A stretch of DNA of 64,000 nucleotides, taken from NCBI RefSeq assembly GCF_014647835.1, contig NZ_BMPY01000004.1, forward strand, positions 1 through 64,000, written 5' to 3'. A model generated the notes under the pieces. The model was not told the origin of the DNA and did not search any database. It saw only the letters and a list, made by a program, of their open reading frames with translations. A program made the translations under genes and the position numbers. How positions within the stretch are numbered: the stretch's first letter is position 1; each line of letters begins with the position of its first letter. The DNA is from Microbispora rosea subsp. aerata (GTDB lineage: Bacteria > Actinomycetota > Actinomycetes > Streptosporangiales > Streptosporangiaceae). This document shows positions 1 through 10,300 of the stretch, one piece after another.

Positions 1-12
1 GCTGGCACCTGC

Positions 13-65
13 GGCCACCGCACGATCGTTGATTGTCAGCACAACACTCAATGATCGCGGTGGCC
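13..65. repeat. large imperfect inverted repeat / hairpin downstream of mad8
   Basis: Outer arms GGCCACCGC (13-21) and GCGGTGGCC (57-65) are perfect complements. Inner arms GATCGTTGA (24-32) and TCAATGATC (48-56) pair with one G-U. A 2-nt bulge separates the two blocks and the loop is 15 nt. It lies about 230 bp past the mad8 stop codon and could end the defence operon transcript or mark an old mobile-element edge. The rest of 1-295 shows no gene I can support. Confidence 0.5.
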
Positions 66-295
66 GTCCCTATCTCTACACCCCCGCTCACCACGCAAGA
101 CCGCGATCTACGGCTGGAGTACTAGGTCCGCTGATTATCCTCACCGCCTTTACCAACACACCATCGGAGCAGCCCTGCTAACCGCAACCGCCACGCTCCT
201 CCCCGGCGGATGTGCCTCGCTGAGGACACACCCCAGGACCACGCTTCATTGGCTGATACAGGTGCGACTCTCATAGCCCACGCCTGATGTCGATG

Positions 296-3200
296 TCAGT
301 CGACCGCCGTCTTCGTACCTCCGCCATGACGAGTCACTCGAGGACGGAGGCGAATTTTCATCGCGCTTCGCGTGAAAGCCGCATCCGTTGCCTTGCTAGA
401 CCACACGTACGCCTCGCCTGGAGTGAGCGCCGCCATCTTGGTGGACGTGAGGTCTGCCAGAGACGCGTTGGCCTTCTGAAGGTGCTTTAGCCAGGCCGGC
501 GAGGTGAATTTGTGCAGTATCACGTGATTCGACAGTTCGATCAGAGAAATCGGCACTGAGGGCGGGTCCTGGCTGGCGACCAGAACGCTCATGCCCTTGT
601 GGCGCATCTCTCTGACGCTCTCCACAAGCCCCGCTACCAGGTCCGGGCTCTCGATGTACTTGTGCGCCTCATCGAAAACCACCAGCTTATTGAACCGCTC
701 TCCGTCGGCCTGCGCTTCCGCAAACAGCTGCATGAGAACGACGAATAGTCCGAGAGCCTCGTCCTTCTCAATGAACTCGTCTCGAAGGTCGACGATTATC
801 ATCCGGCCTGGTCGCACTAGTTCTTTGATACGTGCTCCATCATCGATGTATTCAGCGGCGAGGTCCAGTCGCTGCTGCGCGAGTTGTTTGAGGTTGTCAG
901 ACAGGGTTGACTCCTCCACTCCCCGTCTAATCACATCCAGTCGTAGATCATTCCGATGCGCCTTCATGACACGCTGGAGCTGCCGAATGTACGTGGACTG
1001 GTTGCCGATCGCGCCCATGAGAAAACGCCAGTGCTCCGCCCGCAATTCGCTGGAACCGAACTTCAACGGCAGCACTTTGATGTCCGGGTACTCCTCCCGG
1101 CGCTGGTTAAGTTGATCCTCCGGAACCAGCATCACTACGTCCGTCAGCGCCGCGGGTTCCGCGCCGTACTTTTCCCGAAGCACCCTGAGCTGTTCGAGGT
1201 CGTCGTTCGGCGAGACCATGCTGGTGAACTCTGGCGCGTAATCCAGCGTCGGACTGTAGTGAAAGACAATCGTGGCAAGCGGACGAGGCAGCTCGTTGAC
1301 CGGCGGCACCGAAAGCGAGGCGGCTTCGATGATGGACCCGAGGGTGTAACTCTTCCCTCCCCCCTGTACACCGAAAAGGCTTATGGTGTGGGTCTCATTC
1401 AGGTCGAGAGCGACGCGCCGCCCTGCGACTTCTCCCAGCAGGCCGTACTGAGGGGTCGGCGAACTCGCTCCCAGGACGATGTCGGGCGACGGCAGAGAGA
1501 CGGCAGTCGGCGTAACACTCGGTTCTGCCTCTTCCGCGGCCCCCTCAGACGTAACCTCTGCTGCTCCCGGTCCCGCAGCGAACGGCGGTTCAACCTGGCT
1601 GTCGACGCTCTGCACCAAACCCGTGGCAGGCAAGGGCACGACGGAAACGGACTCCGGGGTCGGATTCCCGTTCTGCCCTGTCGGCATGGTGATCTCTCTT
1701 ACGTCATCGACAGCGTGCGACTCCTCCGCGTCCGCAGGAAGCTCATCGATGTCGATTGGCCGGATCCGTTCCTCCGGCACCTCGTAACTGCGTACGGGAC
1801 CACGGAAGGCCGCCTGGGGCAGACGGGGCACCGACAGGGACAACGCTGCGAGACTCGCGCCAGTCTCGGCTTTAGCAAGGACGGGGTCGGTTGGTACGGC
1901 GTCGATAAGTTCGATGATCAGATCTCGCCCGATGCTATGGAACTCCATGCCATCTTCGAGCTCAGTGCCAGAGCCGCTGCTGCCGAGGTCGAATGCGAGG
2001 CCGGTCTTGGTGAATCCGATCCGGTAGCCGCCATCCAGTCGGTCGAGCATCCATCGCGCCTCGCGAGCCGCGTCGGGCCGCATGGTTCCGTGCCGTACGG
2101 CCCTACCGAGGTAGGAGCGTAGCAATGTGGCCAGTTCGGCGTTCTTGACCGCCCGATCGGGCCGGTCCGGCTGTGTGAGTTGAGGGTCAAAATGCCGGGT
2201 CAGCACGAGCTGGCTTTGCCTGACCTGTTCGGCCATCTCCCCCTTCAGACGCTGATAGTCGGACAGGTCGCGGTAGCACTTGACCTCGACAAGCCGGCAC
2301 GTGATCGTCCGCGTCCTAGCATTCAGCCCGAAGAGCGCGAGGTCGGCACGCTGAAAGCCGACCGCCTCTCCCACTTCATCGGCTCTCCGCCTTGCATCAC
2401 GATATAGCTCCAGGTGCGCGTCCAAAGGCACCACGATCTGGTCGGCAAGCGCCCCCTGATATTCCAGATACAACCGAGCCAGGGCCAGCCCGAGAACTTC
2501 TGTGCGCGCGGTCGCAGCGACGGACGCCACCTTGAAGGCCAGCCGTCCGGAGAGCAGCCGAAGCTGATCGAAGAAGGTGGCGATGTGCCGTTCGTCGATC
2601 CCCAGGTCGTGCTGCGATAGCAGCGGGTTCAGCAGAGCACGCAGTTCGTCGGCGGACCGCGAGGTGACGACGATGTGATGGCCGAGCCCTTCGGCGCTGT
2701 CCACGTCAAAGTCAATTACGTAGTCCGGTCGCCGCTCGCTGCTTGGGCGGTCGAAGTACTCGATACCCAAGGTCCGATCAACCGTGACGACCCAGTCGCT
2801 CGCACTATGCGCTTGATGAAGCAGGGTGCTGTCGCGTGGCGTGAGTGCGAGCGTAACCTGCGGTACCAGGCCCGTGCCGACCTCGCCCGTCGTGACGGCC
2901 GCCGCGGCGGTCGAAATGGTCTGCGGCAGCGCCGCCAGAAGGTCTGAGAGCTCTTCGGCGCCTGGGATTGGATAAGCGGGTCCATGCCGCGGCTGCTTGC
3001 GCCACGTTGGGGGGTCTGCGGACACACCGCCGTCCTCATCATCCCCCTCATGTTCCTGGTATACGACGGTGACGTCCTGGCGCAGCCCGTGCACCGGAGC
3101 CGTGCCACTCTCTTCCAACCGTCCAGCGGTGAAGGTCTCACCGTTGAAGGCGTCAAACAGCATCGTGATGTGCGAGGGCTGCATGCTGGTCGCGGCCCGA

Positions 3201-5782
3201 AACTCGCTGAGCGGCCGTACGGCCACCGCGAGCTTGGGAGTAATCCCTCCAGCCGATCTCGTATGGAACGACTCGGCCGCGGCAGAGGTGCTCCACTCGC
3301 CACGCAGCAGCGCGGCGAGCGCGTCGCCCTGCCCCGGCGCGTTCGGATCGTTCGTGAAGAGCCGGATGTCGAAGTTGATGTCCTTGGTTTCCTTACGGCC
3401 GGCCAGCTCCACAAGCATGTCGGCCAGGTGGTCGGCACTTCCCGCGTTCACCGCACTGATCACCAAGGTCGTCACATACGGGTGCAACAGGAGGTAGCGC
3501 TCTACCCGGTTGGCCAATTGCTTCCCGGAAACAGAGTCTCCGCCCCTCCAACGGTCCGGCATCCGAAGTCCCACGGCGATCTCGGCCAGCAGACTTTGCG
3601 GGTCGTCGGTGCCGTTCGGCAAATAGACGCCCCAATAGGGATTGAGATCGCCTGCGGCCATGGCGAGTTGCCTGCCGTCCCTCGGTATGGCGAGCGGAAA
3701 GGCCAGAGCAGTCATGCTGGCCAGGGTCTCGCCCGCCGCTTTGATCACTTCCGGCTCATTCTCTACTGCGCTATCAAGCCAGTAGCGTCCCAGTTCGGCC
3801 CAGGTCACGAGCCATAGCAGCCGGAGTGGATGTGTGGGGGCCGCCAGGGTAGCGGGCCGATGTGAACCGTCCTGACCCACGCAGTCCACCTCGACCGTGT
3901 CGAGTCGCAGGAGAGCGTCCAGTTGACGCAGGTGACCGGCAACCATGTGCGGGCCCGCCCGCTCGGCAAGATTCAATTGCCGTCGGAGAAGATCCCAGTA
4001 CGCCTCGGCGTACGCCCGTACCTCGTCCGTCAGCGTGCCGAGATCGACACCTTCGACGATGAGTCCCTCCGCCCCGCGGATGTTCTCGAAGACGCGTGTG
4101 CGTGCGGCGAGGAAGGCATTAATCACCTCATCGTCCGATCCCAGTTCCAGTGGCTCGGGCAGGGCCTCGTCTGCCTGTCCCTGCTTGATCTGCAGTCGCC
4201 ACCGGCGTACCTCCGAGGGGTCGGCGAGTATGCGACGCTGCAAATCGGCAAGGGGCGGAGATATCGCGATCTCGGTTGATCCGTGCGCTCCAAACGCGGC
4301 GCTGAGGGTATAACGGCCCGCTCCTTGAGTGCTCTTCCAGGCGACGGATCGGCAGTGAACGGATCGCCAGTCGCGCCCGTCGGCGAGCACGCTGAAGCCC
4401 AGCCTGCGCAGGGCGTGAGTGACCCCAACGTCCTTGGCCACGCGCTGCTGGGGCGGCGGATCGTCGATCTCATCGTCGGCAACGACGAAGAACCGATCGC
4501 TTTCATTAAGCGGCTGGGCATCCTCAGATGAGGTTTGGAGGGGTATCGGCAAGCCCTCGTCGTCCAGGGGCAGCACGCGGATGAAGTGCCAGCCCTCCTC
4601 CAGGTGAGCGTTGCGCAGCTTCTTGAGCGTGGCCTTGTAGGTGGTCTTCGCCGTCTTGCTGACGGCGACAGCGGCGGTGACGCCTGTCGGCCCGGAATCC
4701 TCGGAGACGAGCTGGGCGACAAACTTGACGAGGCCGGGGACCTGCCGCGGATCTGGGGCGACGTCGAAAGTGACGGGAAGCTGCGCAGGTCCTTGCCTGC
4801 CTGCGACGAGAAAGAGCTGTCCCGTGAGGTTGCGCAGAGACGAGTTTTCCGCATGTTCTGGCCGATCTCCCACACGCGGCAGCCCGACCTCGCCGACGGT
4901 GATGCGGACCTCAGTCTGAGGGCGTTCCTCCCGCAACGGCCAGTGCTGGAACGCCAGACGCCAGTTAGCCCGATCCATCACGATCTGACGTGTCCATATG
5001 CGAGGGTCTTCCAGACCGGTGCCGGTCAAGAAATCAGCCAGCTTCGCGCGGAAACTCCCATCCGCCAACGGCAGCTCGATCACTCGCAAGCGAGCGGACA
5101 GCTCAGCCGCGCTCAGAATCTCCACCTGCCGCAGGTTCCTCGTGACCCTGCTCATCACCTGTCCGGGTTCCTTGAACAAGTCGAAGTCGGGAACAAGCCC
5201 AAGCTCGAACAGGGCGGCACCCGCGGCGGCCCGGTCGTACTCGTTCAGCCGAATCGTCGCCACATAACGCGCTCGCGCGTGCCCGTCGGCGTACGCCCAC
5301 CCCTTCTCGTCGAGAACAGAGAAGAGCTCGTCGACGCCGTGGCGCAGTTCCCCCGGCAGCTCCTTGCGGATCTGCTCGACGAGATCGTGATAGACGTCCC
5401 CGAGATCGTGTTCCTCGAAGGTCGCCACCCCGAATGAATCCTCGGCGCTGGCGTGCGTGCCGGGTGGGACCAGAGCGAGCAGAGGGGGTCGCTGGTTGCC
5501 CTGAGCGTCCGGGTTACGCAACTCCACCAGCTTGGTGCTGCTGATCGCCACGTCCTCGGGAACGACGGGCGGCGCGCCGAGGACGTGCACCTGGGCTCCA
5601 TTGCTCACCGAGGTCCGTACGCGGCGGCAGAGCCGGACGGCCAGAGACGTCTCAAGATCCGTTATCCGGATGCAGTGCCCATCCTGCCGCGACTGCAGCA
5701 GGTTGGTCAGCCGAGGCGCCAGCAGCGCTTCCAACTCCGCATCGAGGTCGTCGTCACGCAGGTGACGCAGTCCGTTGCTCAT
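296..5782 (-). CDS. mad8: MADS ATP-binding protein MAD8 (HerA/FtsK-like ATPase with PD-(D/E)XK-like region)
   Basis: 1828-residue last gene of the defence operon. The C-terminal third is a HerA/FtsK-type motor: Walker A GVQGGGKSYT (K1477) and Walker B KLVVFDEAHKY (near 1703). Just before it, RADLALFG (D1147) followed by LVEVKC (E1166-x-K1168) has the spacing of a PD-(D/E)XK nuclease core. The N-terminal 1100 residues are not recognisable to me. ATG overlaps the mad7 stop by 4 nt, implying coupled translation. Family knowledge: MAD8 is the large ATPase of the methylation-associated defence system, and its layout also recalls DptH of phosphorothioation-dependent restriction. I infer that it is the DNA-translocating, cutting arm. 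Family call fairly sure; the nuclease call rests on motif reading only. Confidence 0.75.
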   Translation of the reverse strand: MSNGLRHLRDDDLDAELEALLAPRLTNLLQSRQDGHCIRITDLETSLAVRLCRRVRTSVSNGAQVHVLGAPPVVPEDVAISSTKLVELRNPDAQGNQRPPLLALVPPGTHASAEDSFGVATFEEHDLGDVYHDLVEQIRKELPGELRHGVDELFSVLDEKGWAYADGHARARYVATIRLNEYDRAAAGAALFELGLVPDFDLFKEPGQVMSRVTRNLRQVEILSAAELSARLRVIELPLADGSFRAKLADFLTGTGLEDPRIWTRQIVMDRANWRLAFQHWPLREERPQTEVRITVGEVGLPRVGDRPEHAENSSLRNLTGQLFLVAGRQGPAQLPVTFDVAPDPRQVPGLVKFVAQLVSEDSGPTGVTAAVAVSKTAKTTYKATLKKLRNAHLEEGWHFIRVLPLDDEGLPIPLQTSSEDAQPLNESDRFFVVADDEIDDPPPQQRVAKDVGVTHALRRLGFSVLADGRDWRSVHCRSVAWKSTQGAGRYTLSAAFGAHGSTEIAISPPLADLQRRILADPSEVRRWRLQIKQGQADEALPEPLELGSDDEVINAFLAARTRVFENIRGAEGLIVEGVDLGTLTDEVRAYAEAYWDLLRRQLNLAERAGPHMVAGHLRQLDALLRLDTVEVDCVGQDGSHRPATLAAPTHPLRLLWLVTWAELGRYWLDSAVENEPEVIKAAGETLASMTALAFPLAIPRDGRQLAMAAGDLNPYWGVYLPNGTDDPQSLLAEIAVGLRMPDRWRGGDSVSGKQLANRVERYLLLHPYVTTLVISAVNAGSADHLADMLVELAGRKETKDINFDIRLFTNDPNAPGQGDALAALLRGEWSTSAAAESFHTRSAGGITPKLAVAVRPLSEFRAATSMQPSHITMLFDAFNGETFTAGRLEESGTAPVHGLRQDVTVVYQEHEGDDEDGGVSADPPTWRKQPRHGPAYPIPGAEELSDLLAALPQTISTAAAAVTTGEVGTGLVPQVTLALTPRDSTLLHQAHSASDWVVTVDRTLGIEYFDRPSSERRPDYVIDFDVDSAEGLGHHIVVTSRSADELRALLNPLLSQHDLGIDERHIATFFDQLRLLSGRLAFKVASVAATARTEVLGLALARLYLEYQGALADQIVVPLDAHLELYRDARRRADEVGEAVGFQRADLALFGLNARTRTITCRLVEVKCYRDLSDYQRLKGEMAEQVRQSQLVLTRHFDPQLTQPDRPDRAVKNAELATLLRSYLGRAVRHGTMRPDAAREARWMLDRLDGGYRIGFTKTGLAFDLGSSGSGTELEDGMEFHSIGRDLIIELIDAVPTDPVLAKAETGASLAALSLSVPRLPQAAFRGPVRSYEVPEERIRPIDIDELPADAEESHAVDDVREITMPTGQNGNPTPESVSVVPLPATGLVQSVDSQVEPPFAAGPGAAEVTSEGAAEEAEPSVTPTAVSLPSPDIVLGASSPTPQYGLLGEVAGRRVALDLNETHTISLFGVQGGGKSYTLGSIIEAASLSVPPVNELPRPLATIVFHYSPTLDYAPEFTSMVSPNDDLEQLRVLREKYGAEPAALTDVVMLVPEDQLNQRREEYPDIKVLPLKFGSSELRAEHWRFLMGAIGNQSTYIRQLQRVMKAHRNDLRLDVIRRGVEESTLSDNLKQLAQQRLDLAAEYIDDGARIKELVRPGRMIIVDLRDEFIEKDEALGLFVVLMQLFAEAQADGERFNKLVVFDEAHKYIESPDLVAGLVESVREMRHKGMSVLVASQDPPSVPISLIELSNHVILHKFTSPAWLKHLQKANASLADLTSTKMAALTPGEAYVWSSKATDAAFTRSAMKIRLRPRVTRHGGGTKTAVD

Positions 5783-7359
5783 CGGTGGGTTCCAATGATG
5801 TAGCGCGGGGTGATGGTTTGAGTGAGGTAGGCGTCCGAGAGGTCGGAGTAGAAGCCGATTTCGCGAAGCCTGGCGATCAAGGCGTCACGGTTGGCCCGCA
5901 ATGCGGGCTGGTCAGTGATGCCGGCCCGCTCGAACCCATCGCCCTTGGGCACCTGGTCGATGTAAAGGCCGTACCGCTCCCGCAGAATCGCCAAGAACTC
6001 GTCTACACGGAGCGGCTCTGTGTGGAAGCCTCCGTCCGCCCCCTGCCGGAGCATGGCGAGCTGAAGCAGCACCTCCAGCAGCCTGCTATCCAGCACAAAG
6101 CGCCGGTTCCCCTTGTGCGGCTGAGCGATCATGGCGCCTTGCCGGTTCTTCAACAGCAGGGAGTCGAGACACTCGGTGAGGTACTTGCGATGGAACCGCA
6201 CACGTAACAGCGTGATGATCTCCACATACGTGGTGAACTCGTCCAGCCCGAGCGCCTGAATCTGCGATATCCGCTGGTCTTGCGCTTCATCCGCACTGTC
6301 CAGCTCTTCCAGGAGCCGATCCAGCCGTTGCCCGAAGAATATCCTCCTGTCCTCGGCCCGGGAGGGCTCCAGCAGCCGTAGCAGTTCGTCGACGCGGAAG
6401 AATCCCTCGCTGGGCTGCGGCAGCTTAGCGCGCTTCACCAGGTGCGTTGCGAACTCGTCCAGCTTCTTGACGGCGAAGGTGGCTCGGACGAATTCGGGAA
6501 TGCGGCCGAACCATGTCGACGCGCTCCTCTCGGCGAGCTTCGCGGTGTCCGTTCCGGCGATGCCGACCACATCGAGGAAGAATCCGTCCCGGCCCGTTCC
6601 GTTGCCCCCGTTCACCATTGCGGGCAGCATTTTCATGAGCCGCAGATGGTAGAGCGCGAGATGGAACGCAAAAAGGATCTTCAGATAGTCGATCATCACG
6701 GTCCGCGGCAGCAAATCGCCGTGCCGCATCAGCCGGAGCACGTCGTCGGCCAGCAGGTCGCAGGCGTCCAGGTTGAGCGGTGGCCGCCATCGTTGCTCGC
6801 CTCTGCTCTCCCGGTCGGTGATCGCCCCCTTCTGGGCTTCCGCCAAGTTGATTAGTGCCTGTGTTTCGACGTCAATTTCCTCGCCTAGCCTCGGCGCCTC
6901 GGTACGACGGTCGGAGCCCGCGAAGAAGAAGCCGCGGAGCAGGTCAAGCGCGGTGCCGCCGCGTTCACTCGAGGCGTGCAGCAACATGGTGTAGAGCTGC
7001 TCGTCGGCGTTGTAGGGCCGTGATCTGCTGTAGTTCCTGAACCGATAGGTGAAGCCGTGCAACGGCCGCAAGCCGGCCACCGCTTGCGTGCTTTTACCCC
7101 GGTTCACTACGTCCAGCAGATGGGTCTCCAGCCATCGATAAGTAGTCTCCCGGTCGAATCCGTCGAAGAACTCAGGATGCTCGAGAAACGCCTGGGTGAA
7201 AGCCTCAACATCGAGGTCTTTCGACCGTTGGATGACGCTGGAACGCCCCTGGAACCACAGCCGTGGCAGCAGACCGGTGAGCACGCGATCCATTTCGAGC
7301 TGCTTGTAGTCCACGTAGCTCACGCCCGGGTGCCGGAATTCCTTGTGATCGCGATCCAC
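5779..7359 (-). CDS. mad7: MADS protein MAD7, function unknown
   Basis: A 526-residue protein from the GTG at 7359, chosen because it sits just after the mad6 stop (7364-7366) with GGGAG nine bases upstream; an in-frame ATG at 7404 would overlap mad6. The sequence is soluble and mostly helical, rich in Leu/Arg, with no catalytic motif I recognise. The C-terminus ends in a PRYIIGT-like segment. Its place between the kinase/ATPase mad6 and the motor mad8 corresponds to MAD7 of MADS, and by position to DptG in DptFGH restriction systems. I infer a structural or adaptor role in the restriction complex. The assignment rests mainly on gene order, size and partners. Confidence 0.65.
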   Translation of the reverse strand: MDRDHKEFRHPGVSYVDYKQLEMDRVLTGLLPRLWFQGRSSVIQRSKDLDVEAFTQAFLEHPEFFDGFDRETTYRWLETHLLDVVNRGKSTQAVAGLRPLHGFTYRFRNYSRSRPYNADEQLYTMLLHASSERGGTALDLLRGFFFAGSDRRTEAPRLGEEIDVETQALINLAEAQKGAITDRESRGEQRWRPPLNLDACDLLADDVLRLMRHGDLLPRTVMIDYLKILFAFHLALYHLRLMKMLPAMVNGGNGTGRDGFFLDVVGIAGTDTAKLAERSASTWFGRIPEFVRATFAVKKLDEFATHLVKRAKLPQPSEGFFRVDELLRLLEPSRAEDRRIFFGQRLDRLLEELDSADEAQDQRISQIQALGLDEFTTYVEIITLLRVRFHRKYLTECLDSLLLKNRQGAMIAQPHKGNRRFVLDSRLLEVLLQLAMLRQGADGGFHTEPLRVDEFLAILRERYGLYIDQVPKGDGFERAGITDQPALRANRDALIARLREIGFYSDLSDAYLTQTITPRYIIGTHR

Positions 7360-7363
7360 CGCG

Positions 7364-10300
7364 TCACGCTCCCTCGTCGCCGCCGATGGCGCCCGGAATG
7401 GCACTCATGACCAGCCGTCCGCTGGGCTCTCTGCTCACCTTGCGCATGTCCCGTCCACCGGTGGAGAGCACCACCTCTTGGTACGGGGCGGCGGCGAGCT
7501 GATTCTTGAAGATGGTCAGCCCGAGGTAGAGCCCTTGCTGTTCGGCCACGCCGGGAAGGTAACCCTCCTGCAACCGGTGGAGGAGCTCGAACAGGTCGAG
7601 CTGTATGCGCAGCTCCGCCGAGTGCCCCGCTCTTCCCGTGTAGCGCAGAACAAGCCTGTCCGGCGCCTGCTCCAGATAGGGCGAGCGCGGCGGTTGCACC
7701 ACGGCGAGACTGAGCGCGTCGGCGGAGAACAGCCGGTAACTGCGAATGGTCCCGCCGACGACCTCCCGGATCTGCAGAGCAAGGTAGTCTCCGAGCCGTC
7801 GTGGATCGGCGAGCCCCTCGCCCCGGTTGATAGCCGCGATGATGTCGGAGAGCTGTTCCTCCGCCTCTGCGGGGTGGGCGAGCAGGGACAGGAAACGCCC
7901 CGCCGACCGGTACGGCAGGAGCCGCTCGGCCCGGTTGTCGTCAACGCACTCGAAGAAGAACCGCCGGCGGGCCGAGGCGAGATAAGACTTGTGGGCCGTG
8001 GGCCTACGCGCCGACTGCACGGTGCTCCTGGACAACTGGGAGAAGAGCGTGTTCAACAACTCGACGTCGTACGAGCCGCGCTGTTCGACGGTCATGATGG
8101 CTTGCCCTGCGTCCGGCCCCACGTAATCCAACCGCCGATCCAGCACGGGCTCGGGCACCCGGGCGACATCGACCTCCCGCAGCAGCGCGAGCAGGCGGTC
8201 TTTGGTGCCCGGGGTTCCGGCCCAGCTATTGAAGTAGAAGCCGGAGAGGATGTCTTCCGCGCTGCCGGTGCGGTAGAGCTCGTGGATCTCCGCGCAATCC
8301 CGGCCGGACGTGAGCATGTACGCCAGCGCCGAACGCAGGTCACGCACTGTGATGTGCAAACGCCCACGCAAGTGAGCAAGCGTGTAAAGCTTGTGCAGCC
8401 GCTTGCTGATCTTCGGACCGGCGCTGGGATGGGCGAGCGTGCGCGCATTGTGCGGCGCGTAGCAGGTGCTGACGAGCTCGCAGGACTCGCAGGCGGCCCA
8501 GAACTTTTCATGTGTCATCCGTTCCAGCATGCGCTGGAAAATCGATGCCTCCTGATCCTCGGCATCAGCCACCACGCTGCGCCGGTTGAGATTGATCACC
8601 GCCACGCCGTCCTGGACCGAGCCACCGTTCAGCCCGGCACGTACCACCTCGGCCAGCCAGGCGAACTTCTGCTCATGCGCCGCGAGGAAGTCCACCAATC
8701 GGCCCTCGTTGATGGCGATCAGTCGTGTCTCCCGCTCGTCCGTCCTGGGGCCGTCATCCCCAGAGAAGGGGCCGAAGAAGTCGAGCAAGACATCGTCGTT
8801 CGCGGTGTCTCCCTCGTCCTGACTGCCGTCGTGGTTGGTGCGCAGTAGATGCCCGTTGAGCAGCCGGACGTCCGCGCCATTGTTCCGTGGCGCGCCCAGT
8901 GTGGCGCCCTTCTTCTCGGCTGCGCGGACCAGGCTTTCCAGAAACGCGGTCTTCCCGTCTCCGGCGTTACCCGTAATCACGACCAGTCGGTATCGACCGG
9001 CCAGCACGTCGGGGATGAGCCGGTCATCGAGCGCGGTCGTGACGTACAGGTCGAACTCGCCCTGGCTCCGGGTGCCGGCGTTGCTGCTGGTGCTCTGGCT
9101 ATAGAGCGTCTTGAGGTGGCTGACGAACGGGTTGACGTTGCGGGCGGATGGCGCCGGACGGCCGGGCGGGAGGAGAACTGGGGGTCGCTTGCGGACGTTC
9201 TCACCGACCGCCTCCAGCGCCACGAGGAATTCCGCCGCACCGGCGAACCTGGAGCCGCGCGTGGGGGCGATGGCCTTCATGACCACCTCGACCAGAGTTG
9301 AGGACAAATCTGTGAGCCCTGGCAGCGTGGACGGGTCGGTGGGTAACTCACTTAGCTGCGGGCCTCTACGAGAGGCGAAGGGCCACCTCCCGGTCAGCAC
9401 CTCGTATAAGGTCACGCCGAGCGAGTAAACATCGCGATCCGCCAGGTCGGCGGGGGTCGGGGGACCGACGGGCCGATCGGGTGGCGCGTAGCGGGCCGTA
9501 CCACCGGCCTTGGAGAGGCTGGACCCGGCGGTCACTGCCACGTTGAAGTCGATGATCACACCGCCGTGGTCAGTCCGCAGGAGATTGCTCGGCTTGATGT
9601 CGCAGTGATAGACGCCCTGGCTGTGCAGGTAGGCGAGGCCACGGGCGACGTCGGTCGCCAGCTTTACCGCGTCGGCCGGGCCCAGCGGACGGCCATCGAT
9701 CAGTTGGCCGACCTCCTGCCCGTCCAGATATTCGAAGATGAGGTACGGGTAGCGCCCTTCGCCGTCCAGGTACGCCGCACCCTCGACCTTCACTACGTTG
9801 GGGTGGCTCAGCCCGCGCAGCACCTGGTATTCCTGGCGCAGCCGCTCGACCACCGACTCCCGGTCTCTGATGACGATCTTGATGGCCTGGTCGGTGCCCG
9901 CCAGGTTGTCGTAAACCTGGTAGACAGCGCCGTACGTCCCCCTTCCGAGCTTGCGCTGCACCGTGTATTGCGGGGTGAGCTGATAGCCCTCGGGCAGGTT
10001 GTCATAGTCGAGCCCCGGCCCGCTCGTTCCGCCGCTGGGACGCCCGCCACCGTTTCCCGCTCCCGCGCCTCGGTCGCCGCGAGACAGCGCTTCGTACGCT
10101 TTCGCGGCGGTCAGCCGCGCGGATGGCGCCCGGGCACACATCTTCTGGAGCAGCTCGGCCAGCCATTGCGGGAGGCCGACGTCCTCCATGGGCTCCGCCG
10201 GAAGCACGCTTCCCCGCTCCCACTGGTCCGCGGTGGAGGTGAATGGCAGCTCCCCTGTGAGCAACTGGTAGGCGATCACACCAGCGGCGTAGACGTCCGA

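Noticed and set aside
1-295. Possible coding fragment reading QHTIGAALLTATATLLPGGCA on the plus strand
   Set aside because: Too short, no start with ribosome site, and no family recognised; it may be a gene relic but cannot be supported.
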